Below are positions 37,466 to 45,609 of a DNA stretch of 64,000 nucleotides, one piece after another. Numbering within the stretch: the first letter of the stretch is position 1; the number at the start of each line of letters is the position of its first letter. This stretch comes from CACIIZ01 sp045565285. GTDB taxonomy: Bacteria > Pseudomonadota > Alphaproteobacteria > Rhodobacterales > Rhodobacteraceae. The position numbers and the translations under genes are program-made. Below the pieces are notes generated by a model. The model was not told the DNA's origin and ran no database searches. It saw only the letters and a program-made list of their open reading frames with translations. The stretch spans positions 41,083-105,082 of the forward strand of contig JBJLFR010000004.1 of NCBI GenBank assembly GCA_045565285.1, written 5' to 3'.

Positions 37466-38092
37466 ATGGTATTGAAAAATACAGAAATACATCTTTTTAG
37501 ACATGGAGAGACTGATTGGAATGTAGAAGGAAGATTTCAAGGTCTTGAAATTTCAAAATTAACTGAAAGAGGCATTTTGCAGGCTCAAAAACTTGGAAAT
37601 GATATAAAAGATCTAAAATTTGAAAATATTTACTGTAGTCCTAGTTTAAGAACAAAACAAACTGCATTTCATATTTGGCCACACCAAAAAAAAAGAATTC
37701 AATATTCAGATGAACTTTTAGAAATAAATTTAGGTAGCATGGAAGGAAAGTTATATTCTGAGGTTAAAGAAAATGATTTTTCATCCTATGATCATTTCTT
37801 TAATAAACCTCATTTATTCTCCTTAAAAGGGGCTGAAAGCTTTGAACAACTAACTAAACGTTCATATGAAATTATTACAAATTTATCGACATTAAATATG
37901 GGCAGAAGAATAGCCATAGTCAGCCATGGTGCCTTTATCAAAGCATTTATGACTTTAATTGATAAAAAGAAAATTCATGAAATTTGGGATCCTCCATTTA
38001 TGGATAATTGTTCACACAATATAATCTTATTTAACCCAAAGAATTTATTTTCAATAACTAGATTCGCTGGAATTGATAAAAAAACTAATTAA
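37466..38092 (+). CDS. Histidine phosphatase family protein
   Basis: This 208-residue protein is a phosphoglycerate-mutase-like phosphatase. The phosphohistidine motif is LFRHGETDWNVEGRFQG at the N terminus, then SPSLRTKQTA, EINLGSMEG and the second catalytic His in IAIVSHGAFIKAFM. The 2,3-BPG-dependent mutase length is about 230-250, so this is more likely a phosphatase of the CobC/GpmB type. The start at 37466 is one of several possible. The gene is followed by a 461 bp non-coding region. Confidence 0.85.
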   Translation: MVLKNTEIHLFRHGETDWNVEGRFQGLEISKLTERGILQAQKLGNDIKDLKFENIYCSPSLRTKQTAFHIWPHQKKRIQYSDELLEINLGSMEGKLYSEVKENDFSSYDHFFNKPHLFSLKGAESFEQLTKRSYEIITNLSTLNMGRRIAIVSHGAFIKAFMTLIDKKKIHEIWDPPFMDNCSHNIILFNPKNLFSITRFAGIDKKTN

Positions 38093-38553
38093 GAAAAAAT
38101 TCACTTTTTGTGTAAATTTAATTTAAATAAGTCATAAATTTTTTCAAATAAAATATTCCTTTTTGTATTAAAAAATATAGTAATTAATAAAGACCCTTGA
38201 AATCATTGAGAAAAATAACGAATATCCAACTTCGCCTGTGGATAAATCTGGGGATATTTATTCCTCATAAAATTAGTGAAATATATTAAATTTAAAAAAA
38301 AAAAATGGCTGCTTTAATCTGTCGCGTCTTAACCTATTGTTTTTATTTGTTTTTTATTAAAAAGAAGTGTTTTAGTTATTAAAAACTCAGTGGTTAAGAA
38401 AAATTTATGCAAAAATATCACAAAAACCTTTTTGTGCATAAAGTCAGATAGTTATACCTAATAATAAATATGAAATTAGTTTAATAGTAAAAATATTTTG
38501 TCGAAAATTTTATTATCTTGTTATCATTTGAAATAAATATTATGTGAAAATAA
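38093..38553. other. 461 bp structured non-coding region upstream of coaX
   Basis: No protein frame is convincing here. The region has one perfect DnaA-box sequence, TGTGGATAA (38237-38245), closely followed by TGGGGATAT. An A13 run lies near 38293-38305. A long interrupted inverted repeat pairs TCTTAACC and GTTTTTA (38327-38345) with TAAAAAC and GGTTAAGA (38380-38399). A second palindrome at 38404-38442 pairs TTTATGCA with TGCATAAA around CACAAAAA/TTTTTGTG. It may be a replication-origin-like or regulatory region, or the seat of a structured RNA. None of these is proven. Confidence 0.5.
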
Positions 38554-39327
38554 ATGCTTTTAGCTATTGATGTTGGAAATACAAATACAGTCTTTGCAAT
38601 TTTTGCTGAAAATAGAAAATTAGCAGAATGGCGGTGTTCTACTTCTGAAGAAAGAACTGCGGATGAATATTTCGTTTGGCTTAAATCTCTTATGGATTTA
38701 AATAAGTTAAGTACCACTAAAATTAAGGATGTAATTTTTAGTTCCGTAGTTCCAAAAGTAGGATTTAATCTACGCGTCTTATCAGATAGATACTTCAAGT
38801 GTAGACCATTAGTTATTAATAACAATGAGTGTAAATTACCCATAAGAGTAGAGGTAGACGAAGGAACAAATGTTGGTTCTGATAGAATTGTTAATACAGC
38901 AGGAGCATTTGACCGATATAAAGGTAATTTAATCATAATTGACTTTGGTACGGCTACAACTTTTGATGTTGTTGGGAAAAATGGAGAATATCTAGGTGGA
39001 GCAATTGCCCCGGGAGTAAGTGTTTCTATTAAAGCACTTCATGATGCTGCTGCAGCTCTACCATATGTAGACGTTAGCATGCCAAATAATGTTATTGGAA
39101 AAAATACAAAGGATTGTATTCAATCGGGCGTTTTTTGGGGATATATAGGATTAATTGAAGGGATAATCGATAAAATAAGAACTAATTTTTCTTACAAAAT
39201 GACAACCATTGCCACTGGAGGATTAGCTCCTCTTTTTGGAAGAGAGACTAAAATTTTTAATTTTATTGATTTAGATATAACAATGCATGGTTTGAATGTA
39301 ATATATAATTTTAATAAAAAAGAGTAA
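38554..39327 (+). CDS. coaX: Type III pantothenate kinase
   Basis: This 257-residue kinase catalyses the first step of coenzyme A synthesis. It has the N-terminal phosphate loop LLAIDVGNTNTVFAIF, VEVDEGTNVGSDRIVNTAGAF (pantothenate/phosphate region), IIDFGTATTFDVV and YLGGAIAPGVSVSIKAL. The length is typical. coaBC follows at 62 bp on the same strand, so two steps of the pathway are grouped. The start at ATG 38554 places the ASKHA loop directly at the N terminus, as in other CoaX proteins. Confidence 0.95.
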   Translation: MLLAIDVGNTNTVFAIFAENRKLAEWRCSTSEERTADEYFVWLKSLMDLNKLSTTKIKDVIFSSVVPKVGFNLRVLSDRYFKCRPLVINNNECKLPIRVEVDEGTNVGSDRIVNTAGAFDRYKGNLIIIDFGTATTFDVVGKNGEYLGGAIAPGVSVSIKALHDAAAALPYVDVSMPNNVIGKNTKDCIQSGVFWGYIGLIEGIIDKIRTNFSYKMTTIATGGLAPLFGRETKIFNFIDLDITMHGLNVIYNFNKKE

Positions 39328-39389
39328 TTTTAAAAAAAGTATTTAAATAAAATTGATTAAAATATAATTAATTATTTGGAATATAAAAA

Positions 39390-40580
39390 TTGAGTAATAA
39401 AAAAAAGATTACTATTATCATAGGAGGTGGTATCGCTGCCTATAAAAGCCTAGAAATTATAAGATTTCTTCAAAATGAAAATTTTGAAATAATTCCCATT
39501 TTAACAAAAAGTGCTTCTAATTTTGTTACTTCTTTATCTATTTCTGCACTTTCAAGAAACAAAGTTTATTCAGATTTATTTGATCTAAATGATGAGTCTG
39601 AGATGGGTCATATTCAATTATCTAGAGTTTCAGAACTTATATTAGTAGCCCCTGCTACAGCAAATTTAATGTCTAAATTTGCTAATGGAATTGCTGATGA
39701 TTTAGCTACTACTCTGGTATTAGCTACAAATAAAAAGGTGCTATTAGCTCCATCAATGAATGTTAGAATGTGGAATCATGGTGCAACAATATCAAATATT
39801 AAAAAATTAAAAAAATATGGATTTCAATTTATAGGCCCTAATTCTGGAGAAATGGCTTGTGGGGAATTTGGTTTAGGTAGAATGGCAGAGCCTATTGAGA
39901 TAAAAAAACAAGTACTTAATAGTTTTAAAAATAACAATCTTGCAAATAAAAAAATCCTTATAACATCAGGACCTACAATAGAAAGAATAGACCCTGTTCG
40001 ATTTATTTCAAATGATTCTAGTGGATTACAGGGTACATCAATAGCTAATGCCCTTATAAGGAAAGGGGCAAGGGTAATATTTGTAACAGGACCATCGAAT
40101 ATTGAAAAACCAATAGGAGCAAAAATAATTAACGTGGAATCTGCACAAGAAATGCATAATGCCGTTTTTAAAAATGGTCCTTATAACATAGCCATATGTG
40201 CTGCTGCAGTCTCTGATTGGTACGTTGAAAATAAAAATGATCATAAAATAAAAAAGAATTCGTTAGAAATTCCAAATTTTAACCTTAAAGAAAATCCAGA
40301 TATTTTAGCTGATTTATCTAAATCAAAAAATAGACCTGAGCTTATTATAGGTTTTGCGGCTGAGACTAGTAATCTTATACAAAATGCAAAATCAAAATTA
40401 AGTAATAAGGGCTGTGATATAATAGTCGCTAATAAAATTGATAAAAAATCTTCCACTTTTGGAAGTTTAGATAACAAAGTTTCAATTATTTCAAATGAAA
40501 AGACTCTAAATTGGCCCAAAATGTCAAAGATTGAAATTGGTGAAAAATTGGCAGATTTAATCGAAAATCTAGATAATTAA
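39390..40580 (+). CDS. coaBC: Bifunctional phosphopantothenoylcysteine decarboxylase / phosphopantothenate-cysteine ligase
   Basis: This 396-residue flavoprotein makes 4'-phosphopantetheine. The CoaC domain (about residues 1-180) has GGGIAAYKSLEIIRFL, the active-site His in MGHIQLSR, VAPATANLMSKFANGIADDL and the substrate-binding APSMNVRMW. The CoaB domain starts with ITSGPTIERIDPVRFISN and includes CAAAVSDWYVENK, IGFAAET and the IVANKID loop. The start is TTG 39390; no closer ATG exists. It follows coaX and precedes the AerR-like gene. Confidence 0.95.
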   Translation: MSNKKKITIIIGGGIAAYKSLEIIRFLQNENFEIIPILTKSASNFVTSLSISALSRNKVYSDLFDLNDESEMGHIQLSRVSELILVAPATANLMSKFANGIADDLATTLVLATNKKVLLAPSMNVRMWNHGATISNIKKLKKYGFQFIGPNSGEMACGEFGLGRMAEPIEIKKQVLNSFKNNNLANKKILITSGPTIERIDPVRFISNDSSGLQGTSIANALIRKGARVIFVTGPSNIEKPIGAKIINVESAQEMHNAVFKNGPYNIAICAAAVSDWYVENKNDHKIKKNSLEIPNFNLKENPDILADLSKSKNRPELIIGFAAETSNLIQNAKSKLSNKGCDIIVANKIDKKSSTFGSLDNKVSIISNEKTLNWPKMSKIEIGEKLADLIENLDN

Positions 40581-40668
40581 TCCCTAAATTTAAAAAAAAT
40601 AAAAAAAAATCACTTTTTACTATCTTTTATTTCAAATTCTGTCATTCTTGTAATGGGGGAGAAATATT

Positions 40669-41397
40669 TTGGGGAAAAGCACTTCAGAAGAATCTGAAAA
40701 GCTAAGCCTTGCCATTTATGCTTTAAGCGAGGTAGCCACTAAGAAATTAAAATCTAGTATCATCCTTTTAGAGGATGAACTTGATATGTTTTGTCACTCA
40801 ATTCTCTCGAGAGACGAAGAGAAGCAAGTGCAAATAATAAATAATTTATGCAACAAGATTAAGTCAACAGATCTTTTGATAGAAGAACTAATCCCAAAAA
40901 CAGCAGATAAATTAGGTAATATGTGGAAACAAGATCAAGTTTCTTTTATAGATGTTTCCTTTGCTGTAGATCGATTACAAAAATTACTCCGAATTTATGA
41001 AAAAAAATATCTAGGACCTCTGTATTTAGACTATAAGGGTCCTGCTATTCTTTTAATCTTACCTAAAACTGAAACCCACAGTTTAGGAATCTTAACTGCT
41101 TCAATGATTATGAAAAAAAATGGAGCTAACCCTTTCTTAGCTTTAGGATACTCAGAGAGTAAATTAATTGACTTAATAAATTCTATTGATTTTAAATTAT
41201 TCGGAATATCTATGTCCTGTAATACAAGTATCGAAGATTCCATAAAATTAGCTAAATTTCTAAAGAAAACAAAACCTCTAACTCCAATAGTATTAGGTAC
41301 AAGCTTTGAGTTTTCAAAAGATAATAAATCAAAAATGAAAAAAATCTTTTCTAAAATAACCTCAGATCCTATAGAAGCTATAAAAGATTTATTATAA
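40669..41397 (+). CDS. Cobalamin-binding domain protein, AerR/PpaA-like
   Basis: This 242-residue protein starts at TTG 40669, 8 nt after GGGGGA. A helical cap (about residues 50-115) contains KTADKLGNMWKQDQVSFIDVSFAVDRLQKLL. This resembles the helix bundle of B12-dependent photoreceptor-type regulators ('lG..W..d.ls..dVt.g..rLq.llr'). A B12-binding Rossmann domain follows, with ETHSLG (His137) in place of the canonical DxHxxG, and later GISMSC and LGTSFEF. AerR/PpaA proteins modulate CrtJ/PpsR in phototrophs. No photosynthesis genes are present here. It may be a light or B12 sensor, but its partner is unknown. Confidence 0.7.
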   Translation: MGKSTSEESEKLSLAIYALSEVATKKLKSSIILLEDELDMFCHSILSRDEEKQVQIINNLCNKIKSTDLLIEELIPKTADKLGNMWKQDQVSFIDVSFAVDRLQKLLRIYEKKYLGPLYLDYKGPAILLILPKTETHSLGILTASMIMKKNGANPFLALGYSESKLIDLINSIDFKLFGISMSCNTSIEDSIKLAKFLKKTKPLTPIVLGTSFEFSKDNKSKMKKIFSKITSDPIEAIKDLL

Positions 41398-41421
41398 ATT
41401 TTTATAAAAATCACTGTTTAA

Positions 41422-42057
41422 ATGTTTGATTTATATACATGGTCTACACCAAATGGAAGAAAAATATCTATTCTTTTTGAAGAGTTAGAAGTAAGTTATA
41501 ATGCTATCCCAGTTAATATTGATAAAGGGGATCAATTTTCAGAAAAATTTAAATCGATTTCCATTGATCATAAAATACCTATAATTTTTGATCATGAGGA
41601 CAAAGTTTATATTAGAGAAAGTGGTACTATCCTAATTTATCTAGCTGAGAAATATAGGAGATTTATGCCTTCTGATAAACATTGGTTTGAAACCCTTCAA
41701 TGGCTTATGTGGCAAATGAGTGCATTAGGACCAATTTGCGGACAAGCTCATCATTTTCTATTCTATAATCCTGGAAAATCTGAGTATTCTGAAAATCGAT
41801 TTAAAAAAGCTACACATAAGTTATACCAAACACTCAATAACCGCCTTGAAAAATTTCAATACATTTCGGGTGCTAAAAATGGAGAATATACAATAGCAGA
41901 TATTGCAATTTGGCCATGGATTGCTAGACACAGACGACACCAAGTTAGTTTAAAGGACTATCCAGGAGTTCTTCGATGGTACAAGGAAATTTATGATCGT
42001 CCTGCAGTTCAAAAAGGATATCATATTCCTCATTTTGAAGAAGAAATACCTCTTTAG
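41422..42057 (+). CDS. Glutathione S-transferase family protein (YfcG-like)
   Basis: This 211-residue protein has an N-terminal thioredoxin-like domain (YTWSTPNGRKISILFEEL, then KIPIIFD and the glutathione-contact RESGTILIYLAEKY) and an all-helical C-terminal domain (YTIADIAIWPWIARH, the N-capping box). The 'TPNGRK' segment is characteristic of the YfcG/GstB (Ure2-like) group, which has disulfide reductase activity. Its length is normal. It lies 25 bp after the B12-binding protein gene and overlaps the end of the convergent DMT gene by 4 bp. Confidence 0.88.
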   Translation: MFDLYTWSTPNGRKISILFEELEVSYNAIPVNIDKGDQFSEKFKSISIDHKIPIIFDHEDKVYIRESGTILIYLAEKYRRFMPSDKHWFETLQWLMWQMSALGPICGQAHHFLFYNPGKSEYSENRFKKATHKLYQTLNNRLEKFQYISGAKNGEYTIADIAIWPWIARHRRHQVSLKDYPGVLRWYKEIYDRPAVQKGYHIPHFEEEIPL

Positions 42058-42956
42058 GTAATAAAACTTTTTTTAGAACTTTGTGAAATAAAGACACCAA
42101 TCCCAACTATTATCGCACCAACTAAATGAAAATTATTCCAGCTACCTCCAAAAAAAGAAAGAATAATCATTACATAGAAAGCTGTAGCATTCATATGAAT
42201 AGATGCCAAACCTAGACCTATTTTCTTTATTCCTAGGAGCCAAAGAAACTGTGAAAACGCCATTCCTAGAAATGCATATATTGTTAATTGTAAGTATTCT
42301 TTCATGGAAGCTTTTATAATAAAACTATCCATAATTTTATCAGATATTATTAATATCAAGAAAATTACTGAAATGAATGTAAATGAACCAATCATAGTAA
42401 TAGTTGTTTGACCAAGCGTTGATAGATTAGGAAAATCAATTACATTGGCCCTAGATGCCCAAGCAAATAAAAAAACAGCAGCAATAGCAAGAATAGCACC
42501 CCAGGAAACTTTGACTAAGTCTTCAGATCCTAATACTGCAATACAACCTCCAATTATAGAAATAAAAATACCTATTACTAATTCCTTATTTAGGATTCTT
42601 TTATCCAAAATAACCTCAAAAATAACTGAAACTGCTGGAAATACTGCAATAATAATAGTTATTGTAACAGGATCTGAAAAAATTTGACCATACAATAAAA
42701 GAATACTTCCACAGCCAAAACCTAATCCTCCAACAAATATTCCCCATTTCCAATTTGCTTTTAATAAAGCATCTAAACTATCGAAATAAATCCAAATAGG
42801 TACTAATATTAATACTACCAAACTATGCCTTAATAAATTTAACTGTACTGGATGCCATCCCTCGTTCAATAGAAATTCAACTGCTACAAAACCAGATGCA
42901 AAGAAAAACATTGAGAAAAAAAGTGCTAGATTTGATTTATAAATATAATTTTTCAA
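42054..42956 (-). CDS. EamA/DMT-family membrane transporter
   Basis: This 300-residue protein has ten predicted hydrophobic helices. It shows two EamA repeats: FFASGFVAVEFLLNEGWHPVQLNLLRH in the first and MAFSQFLWLLGIKKIGLGLASIHMNATAFYV in the second (quoted in parts). The substrate is unknown. It is the third exporter of this type in the window. The 254 bp upstream region is shared with the divergent gap-arsJ unit and carries a Pho-box-like element oriented towards gap. Confidence 0.85.
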   Translation of the reverse strand: MKNYIYKSNLALFFSMFFFASGFVAVEFLLNEGWHPVQLNLLRHSLVVLILVPIWIYFDSLDALLKANWKWGIFVGGLGFGCGSILLLYGQIFSDPVTITIIIAVFPAVSVIFEVILDKRILNKELVIGIFISIIGGCIAVLGSEDLVKVSWGAILAIAAVFLFAWASRANVIDFPNLSTLGQTTITMIGSFTFISVIFLILIISDKIMDSFIIKASMKEYLQLTIYAFLGMAFSQFLWLLGIKKIGLGLASIHMNATAFYVMIILSFFGGSWNNFHLVGAIIVGIGVFISQSSKKSFIT

Positions 42957-43125
42957 GATGAGTTTTATTCATTTAAAATATAGTAATCAGCTAATTGATC
43001 TCTTAAATAAGTCAAGAAATTTGTTAACTAAACATTTACTTTTCCTAAAATTTTGGGAACAGACTTAACTATAATTAGTATTATTTTCTTTCAGCGATAT
43101 TTTTAATTAGATATAAAAGTAAAAT

Positions 43126-43154
43126 AAAAAATAAATAAAAAATAAATAAAAAAT
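43126..43154. repeat. Phased A-tracts with 11-bp period before gap-arsJ
   Basis: The 11-mer AAAAAATAAAT is repeated exactly at 43126-43136 and 43137-43147, and a third A6 starts at 43148. A6 tracts in step with the helical repeat are expected to bend DNA. The array runs straight into the Pho-box-like element at 43152. Confidence 0.75.
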
Positions 43155-43169
43155 TCATAATTTTGTCAC
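43152..43169 (+). promoter_or_regulatory. Candidate Pho box upstream of gap-arsJ
   Basis: AATTCATAATTTTGTCAC matches 13 of 18 positions of the enterobacterial Pho box (two TGTCA-type 7-mers in 11-bp register). The two halves are TTCAT and TGTCAC, 11 bp apart. It lies 42 bp upstream of the gap ATG on the same strand. PhoR/PhoB are encoded 2.5-9 kb downstream in this window. Regulation by PhoB is inference. Confidence 0.5.
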
Positions 43170-43210
43170 ATTAATATATTTTACTACCTTTTTTTTAAGG
43201 AAACAAATAT

Positions 43211-44221
43211 ATGAGAATAGCAATAAATGGGCTTGGTAGAATTGGAAAATTAGTTTTTAGGCACCTTCTTGATAAGAAGTTGCATAAAAAACTTATATTG
43301 ATTAATGAAAAAAATGGTTCTATTTCAGAAAACGCTCATTTAATTAAATATGATAGTATACATGGGATATGGGACAAAAATATTCGAATTAAAGCTGAAG
43401 AAATAAAATTCAAAAATAAAAAAATAAAATTTTTTAATTTTAGTACTATTGAAAATATACCATTAAGAAAAAATAAAATTGACTTGGTTATAGACTGCAC
43501 TGGATCCTTTAAACAATTTGATCAGATCTCTCAATATTTAAAACAGGGCGTAAAAAAAGTCTTAATTTCAGCTCCAGTTCATGATGATAGGGCCTTAAAT
43601 TTAGTATATGGTATCAATTCCCACTTATTTAAAAATAGTGATTTAGATATAATAACAGGAGCAAGTTGTACGACAAATTGTCTTGCTCCTATTGTAAAAG
43701 TAATAGAAGAAAAATTAGGTATTTTAAGGGGTTCTATTACAACAATACATAATTCAACAAATTCACAGATAATTTTAGATAAACCAGGAACTGACATTAG
43801 AAGATCAAGATCTGCTTTCAATTCGCTGATCCCAACAAGTACAGGATCTGCTAAGGCAATTTCTTTAATTTATCCAAACTTAAAAGGTAAATTAGATGGC
43901 TATGCAGTAAGAGTACCTGTTTTAAATAGTTCTTTAACTGACTGTGTATTCGATTTAAAAAAAACCACCAATCGAGAAGAAGTAAATAATTATTTCAAGA
44001 TAGCTTCAAGAACATATTTAAAAGGCATTTTAAATTTTGAAGAAAAACCATTAGTTTCTAATGACTTTGTCAATAATCCTAATTCAGCAATTATTGATGG
44101 AACTTCTACAATGGTAATTAATAAAAAAATGCTCAAAGTATACGCTTGGTACGATAATGAGTGGGCTTACAGTTTAAGGCTTATTGACTTAGTGGAGATG
44201 ATTATTGAAAAATATAAATGA
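43211..44221 (+). CDS. gap: ArsJ-associated glyceraldehyde-3-phosphate dehydrogenase
   Basis: This 336-residue enzyme is a GAPDH with Rossmann motif INGLGRIGKLVFRHL, catalytic Cys in ITGASCTTNCLAP and His in TTIHNSTNSQ. It departs from glycolytic GAPDH at several points: LINEKNGSISENAHLIKYDSIHG instead of INDL..., and HNSTNSQ instead of HSYTNDQ. It matches the subtype encoded beside arsJ. That enzyme makes 1-arseno-3-phosphoglycerate from glyceraldehyde 3-phosphate and arsenate, which ArsJ then exports. The next gene is arsJ, overlapping by 17 bp. It could also serve glycolysis if no other gap exists. Confidence 0.88.
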   Translation: MRIAINGLGRIGKLVFRHLLDKKLHKKLILINEKNGSISENAHLIKYDSIHGIWDKNIRIKAEEIKFKNKKIKFFNFSTIENIPLRKNKIDLVIDCTGSFKQFDQISQYLKQGVKKVLISAPVHDDRALNLVYGINSHLFKNSDLDIITGASCTTNCLAPIVKVIEEKLGILRGSITTIHNSTNSQIILDKPGTDIRRSRSAFNSLIPTSTGSAKAISLIYPNLKGKLDGYAVRVPVLNSSLTDCVFDLKKTTNREEVNNYFKIASRTYLKGILNFEEKPLVSNDFVNNPNSAIIDGTSTMVINKKMLKVYAWYDNEWAYSLRLIDLVEMIIEKYK

Positions 44222-45482
44222 GGCTATTTCTTATCAAAAAAAAAATAATTTTATCACACTAATATTAATAACAACTAGTTATTGGTTTTTTATGCTCTCC
44301 GATGGAGCGTTAAGAATGCTAATTCTCCTTTATTTTTATAAATTAGGATTTTCACCTATTACATTAGCATATATTTTTTTACTCTATGAATTTCTTGGTA
44401 TGATCACTAATTTAAGTGCAGGTTGGATAGCTAAAAATTTTGGTTTGAAATCCATATTATATTCTGGAATGACCTTGCAAATTTTGGTGCTTTTTTTTCT
44501 TTCATATACTGCAGTTGATTGGAACTCATATATAGGAATCTTAACTGTAATAATTTGCCAAGGACTATCTGGAATAGCTAAAGACCTCACTAAAGTTAGT
44601 AGCAAGTCAGCAATTAGAATATTGGCTCCTGTAAATAAAAGCTCTACCTTATTTCATTGGACTTCGTGGCTCACTGGATCCAAAAATTCAATAAAAGGAT
44701 TAGGATTCTTTTTGGGTTGTTTATTACTTGTATTTTTCGATTTTAAAAATTCAGTCCTTATTCTATCTTCTATACTCGCCTTACTTTTCCTCTGCGTTAT
44801 AATTAAGATGCCACAAATTAAAGAGGAAATAAAAGGAACCACAAAACTTAAATCAATATTTTCATTATCTACGGATACTAGAATAAATTATTTATCTATA
44901 GCTCGTCTATTTTTATTTGGTGCTAGAGACGTTTGGTTTGTAGTAGGAATACCTTTATACTTTACAAGTGCATTAACTTTTGGAGAAAGATTTTCAGAAG
45001 ATACCGCTTTTTTGTTAATAGGTATTTTTATGGCTTGTTGGATAATTCTATACGGAATTTCACAAGTCTTAGCCCCTCGCATGATATCAAAACAAATAGA
45101 ACTGAATCCTGCAAAAACAATTAGAAAACTTATTTCAATACTTATTATTTTTCCAGCTATTATTGTATTAATATCTTATTATAATGGATCACAACCAACT
45201 TTTTTTCTCACAATTTCCATAGTTGCACTTTTACTATTTTTTGGTTTTTTCTTTGCTTTAAATTCAAGCTTACATTCATACTTAATATTGTTATTTAGTT
45301 CAAAGGATACAGTAACCTTAAATGTTGGATTTTATTATATGTCCAATGCCGCTGGGAGATTGTTAGGGACACTTCTATCTGGAATTAGTTTTCAAATTGG
45401 AGGTTTAACTACATGTTTAGCTATCTGCTCTTTAATGTTAATTTTATGCCTAATTTTTTCGCAAAAAATCATACTGAAATAA
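44205..45482 (+). CDS. arsJ: Organoarsenical efflux MFS transporter ArsJ
   Basis: This 425-residue protein of about twelve membrane helices carries the ArsJ hallmarks: SYWFFMLSDGALRMLILLYFYKLGFSP at the N terminus, YEFLGMITNLSAGWIAKNFGLK, GLSGIAKDLTKVSSKSAI, LTGSKNSIKGLGFFLG and the late NVGFYYMSNAAGRLLGTL (quoted in parts). ArsJ exports 1-arseno-3-phosphoglycerate, which then breaks down outside, releasing arsenate. The frame needs a TTG start at 44205 inside the end of gap. No ATG precedes the first helix, so translation is probably coupled to gap. No arsR repressor is adjacent. Confidence 0.9.
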   Translation: MKNINEAISYQKKNNFITLILITTSYWFFMLSDGALRMLILLYFYKLGFSPITLAYIFLLYEFLGMITNLSAGWIAKNFGLKSILYSGMTLQILVLFFLSYTAVDWNSYIGILTVIICQGLSGIAKDLTKVSSKSAIRILAPVNKSSTLFHWTSWLTGSKNSIKGLGFFLGCLLLVFFDFKNSVLILSSILALLFLCVIIKMPQIKEEIKGTTKLKSIFSLSTDTRINYLSIARLFLFGARDVWFVVGIPLYFTSALTFGERFSEDTAFLLIGIFMACWIILYGISQVLAPRMISKQIELNPAKTIRKLISILIIFPAIIVLISYYNGSQPTFFLTISIVALLLFFGFFFALNSSLHSYLILLFSSKDTVTLNVGFYYMSNAAGRLLGTLLSGISFQIGGLTTCLAICSLMLILCLIFSQKIILK

Positions 45483-45609
45483 TAAAGATCTTAAAAATGA
45501 CAAATCTTCATATTAATTTCACATTTTGATTATATTATGCTATCAATAAAGTAAAGTTTCTAAAAAAAATCGTATAATCATAAAGAAACTTCAACAAAAG
45601 GTACAGGCT

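Noticed and set aside
38481..38936. A 151-codon minus-strand frame
   Set aside because: It is antisense to the start of coaX, which has clear kinase motifs; the antisense translation resembles no protein family.
41031..41414. A 127-codon minus-strand frame
   Set aside because: It is antisense to the B12-binding protein gene and has no motif of its own.
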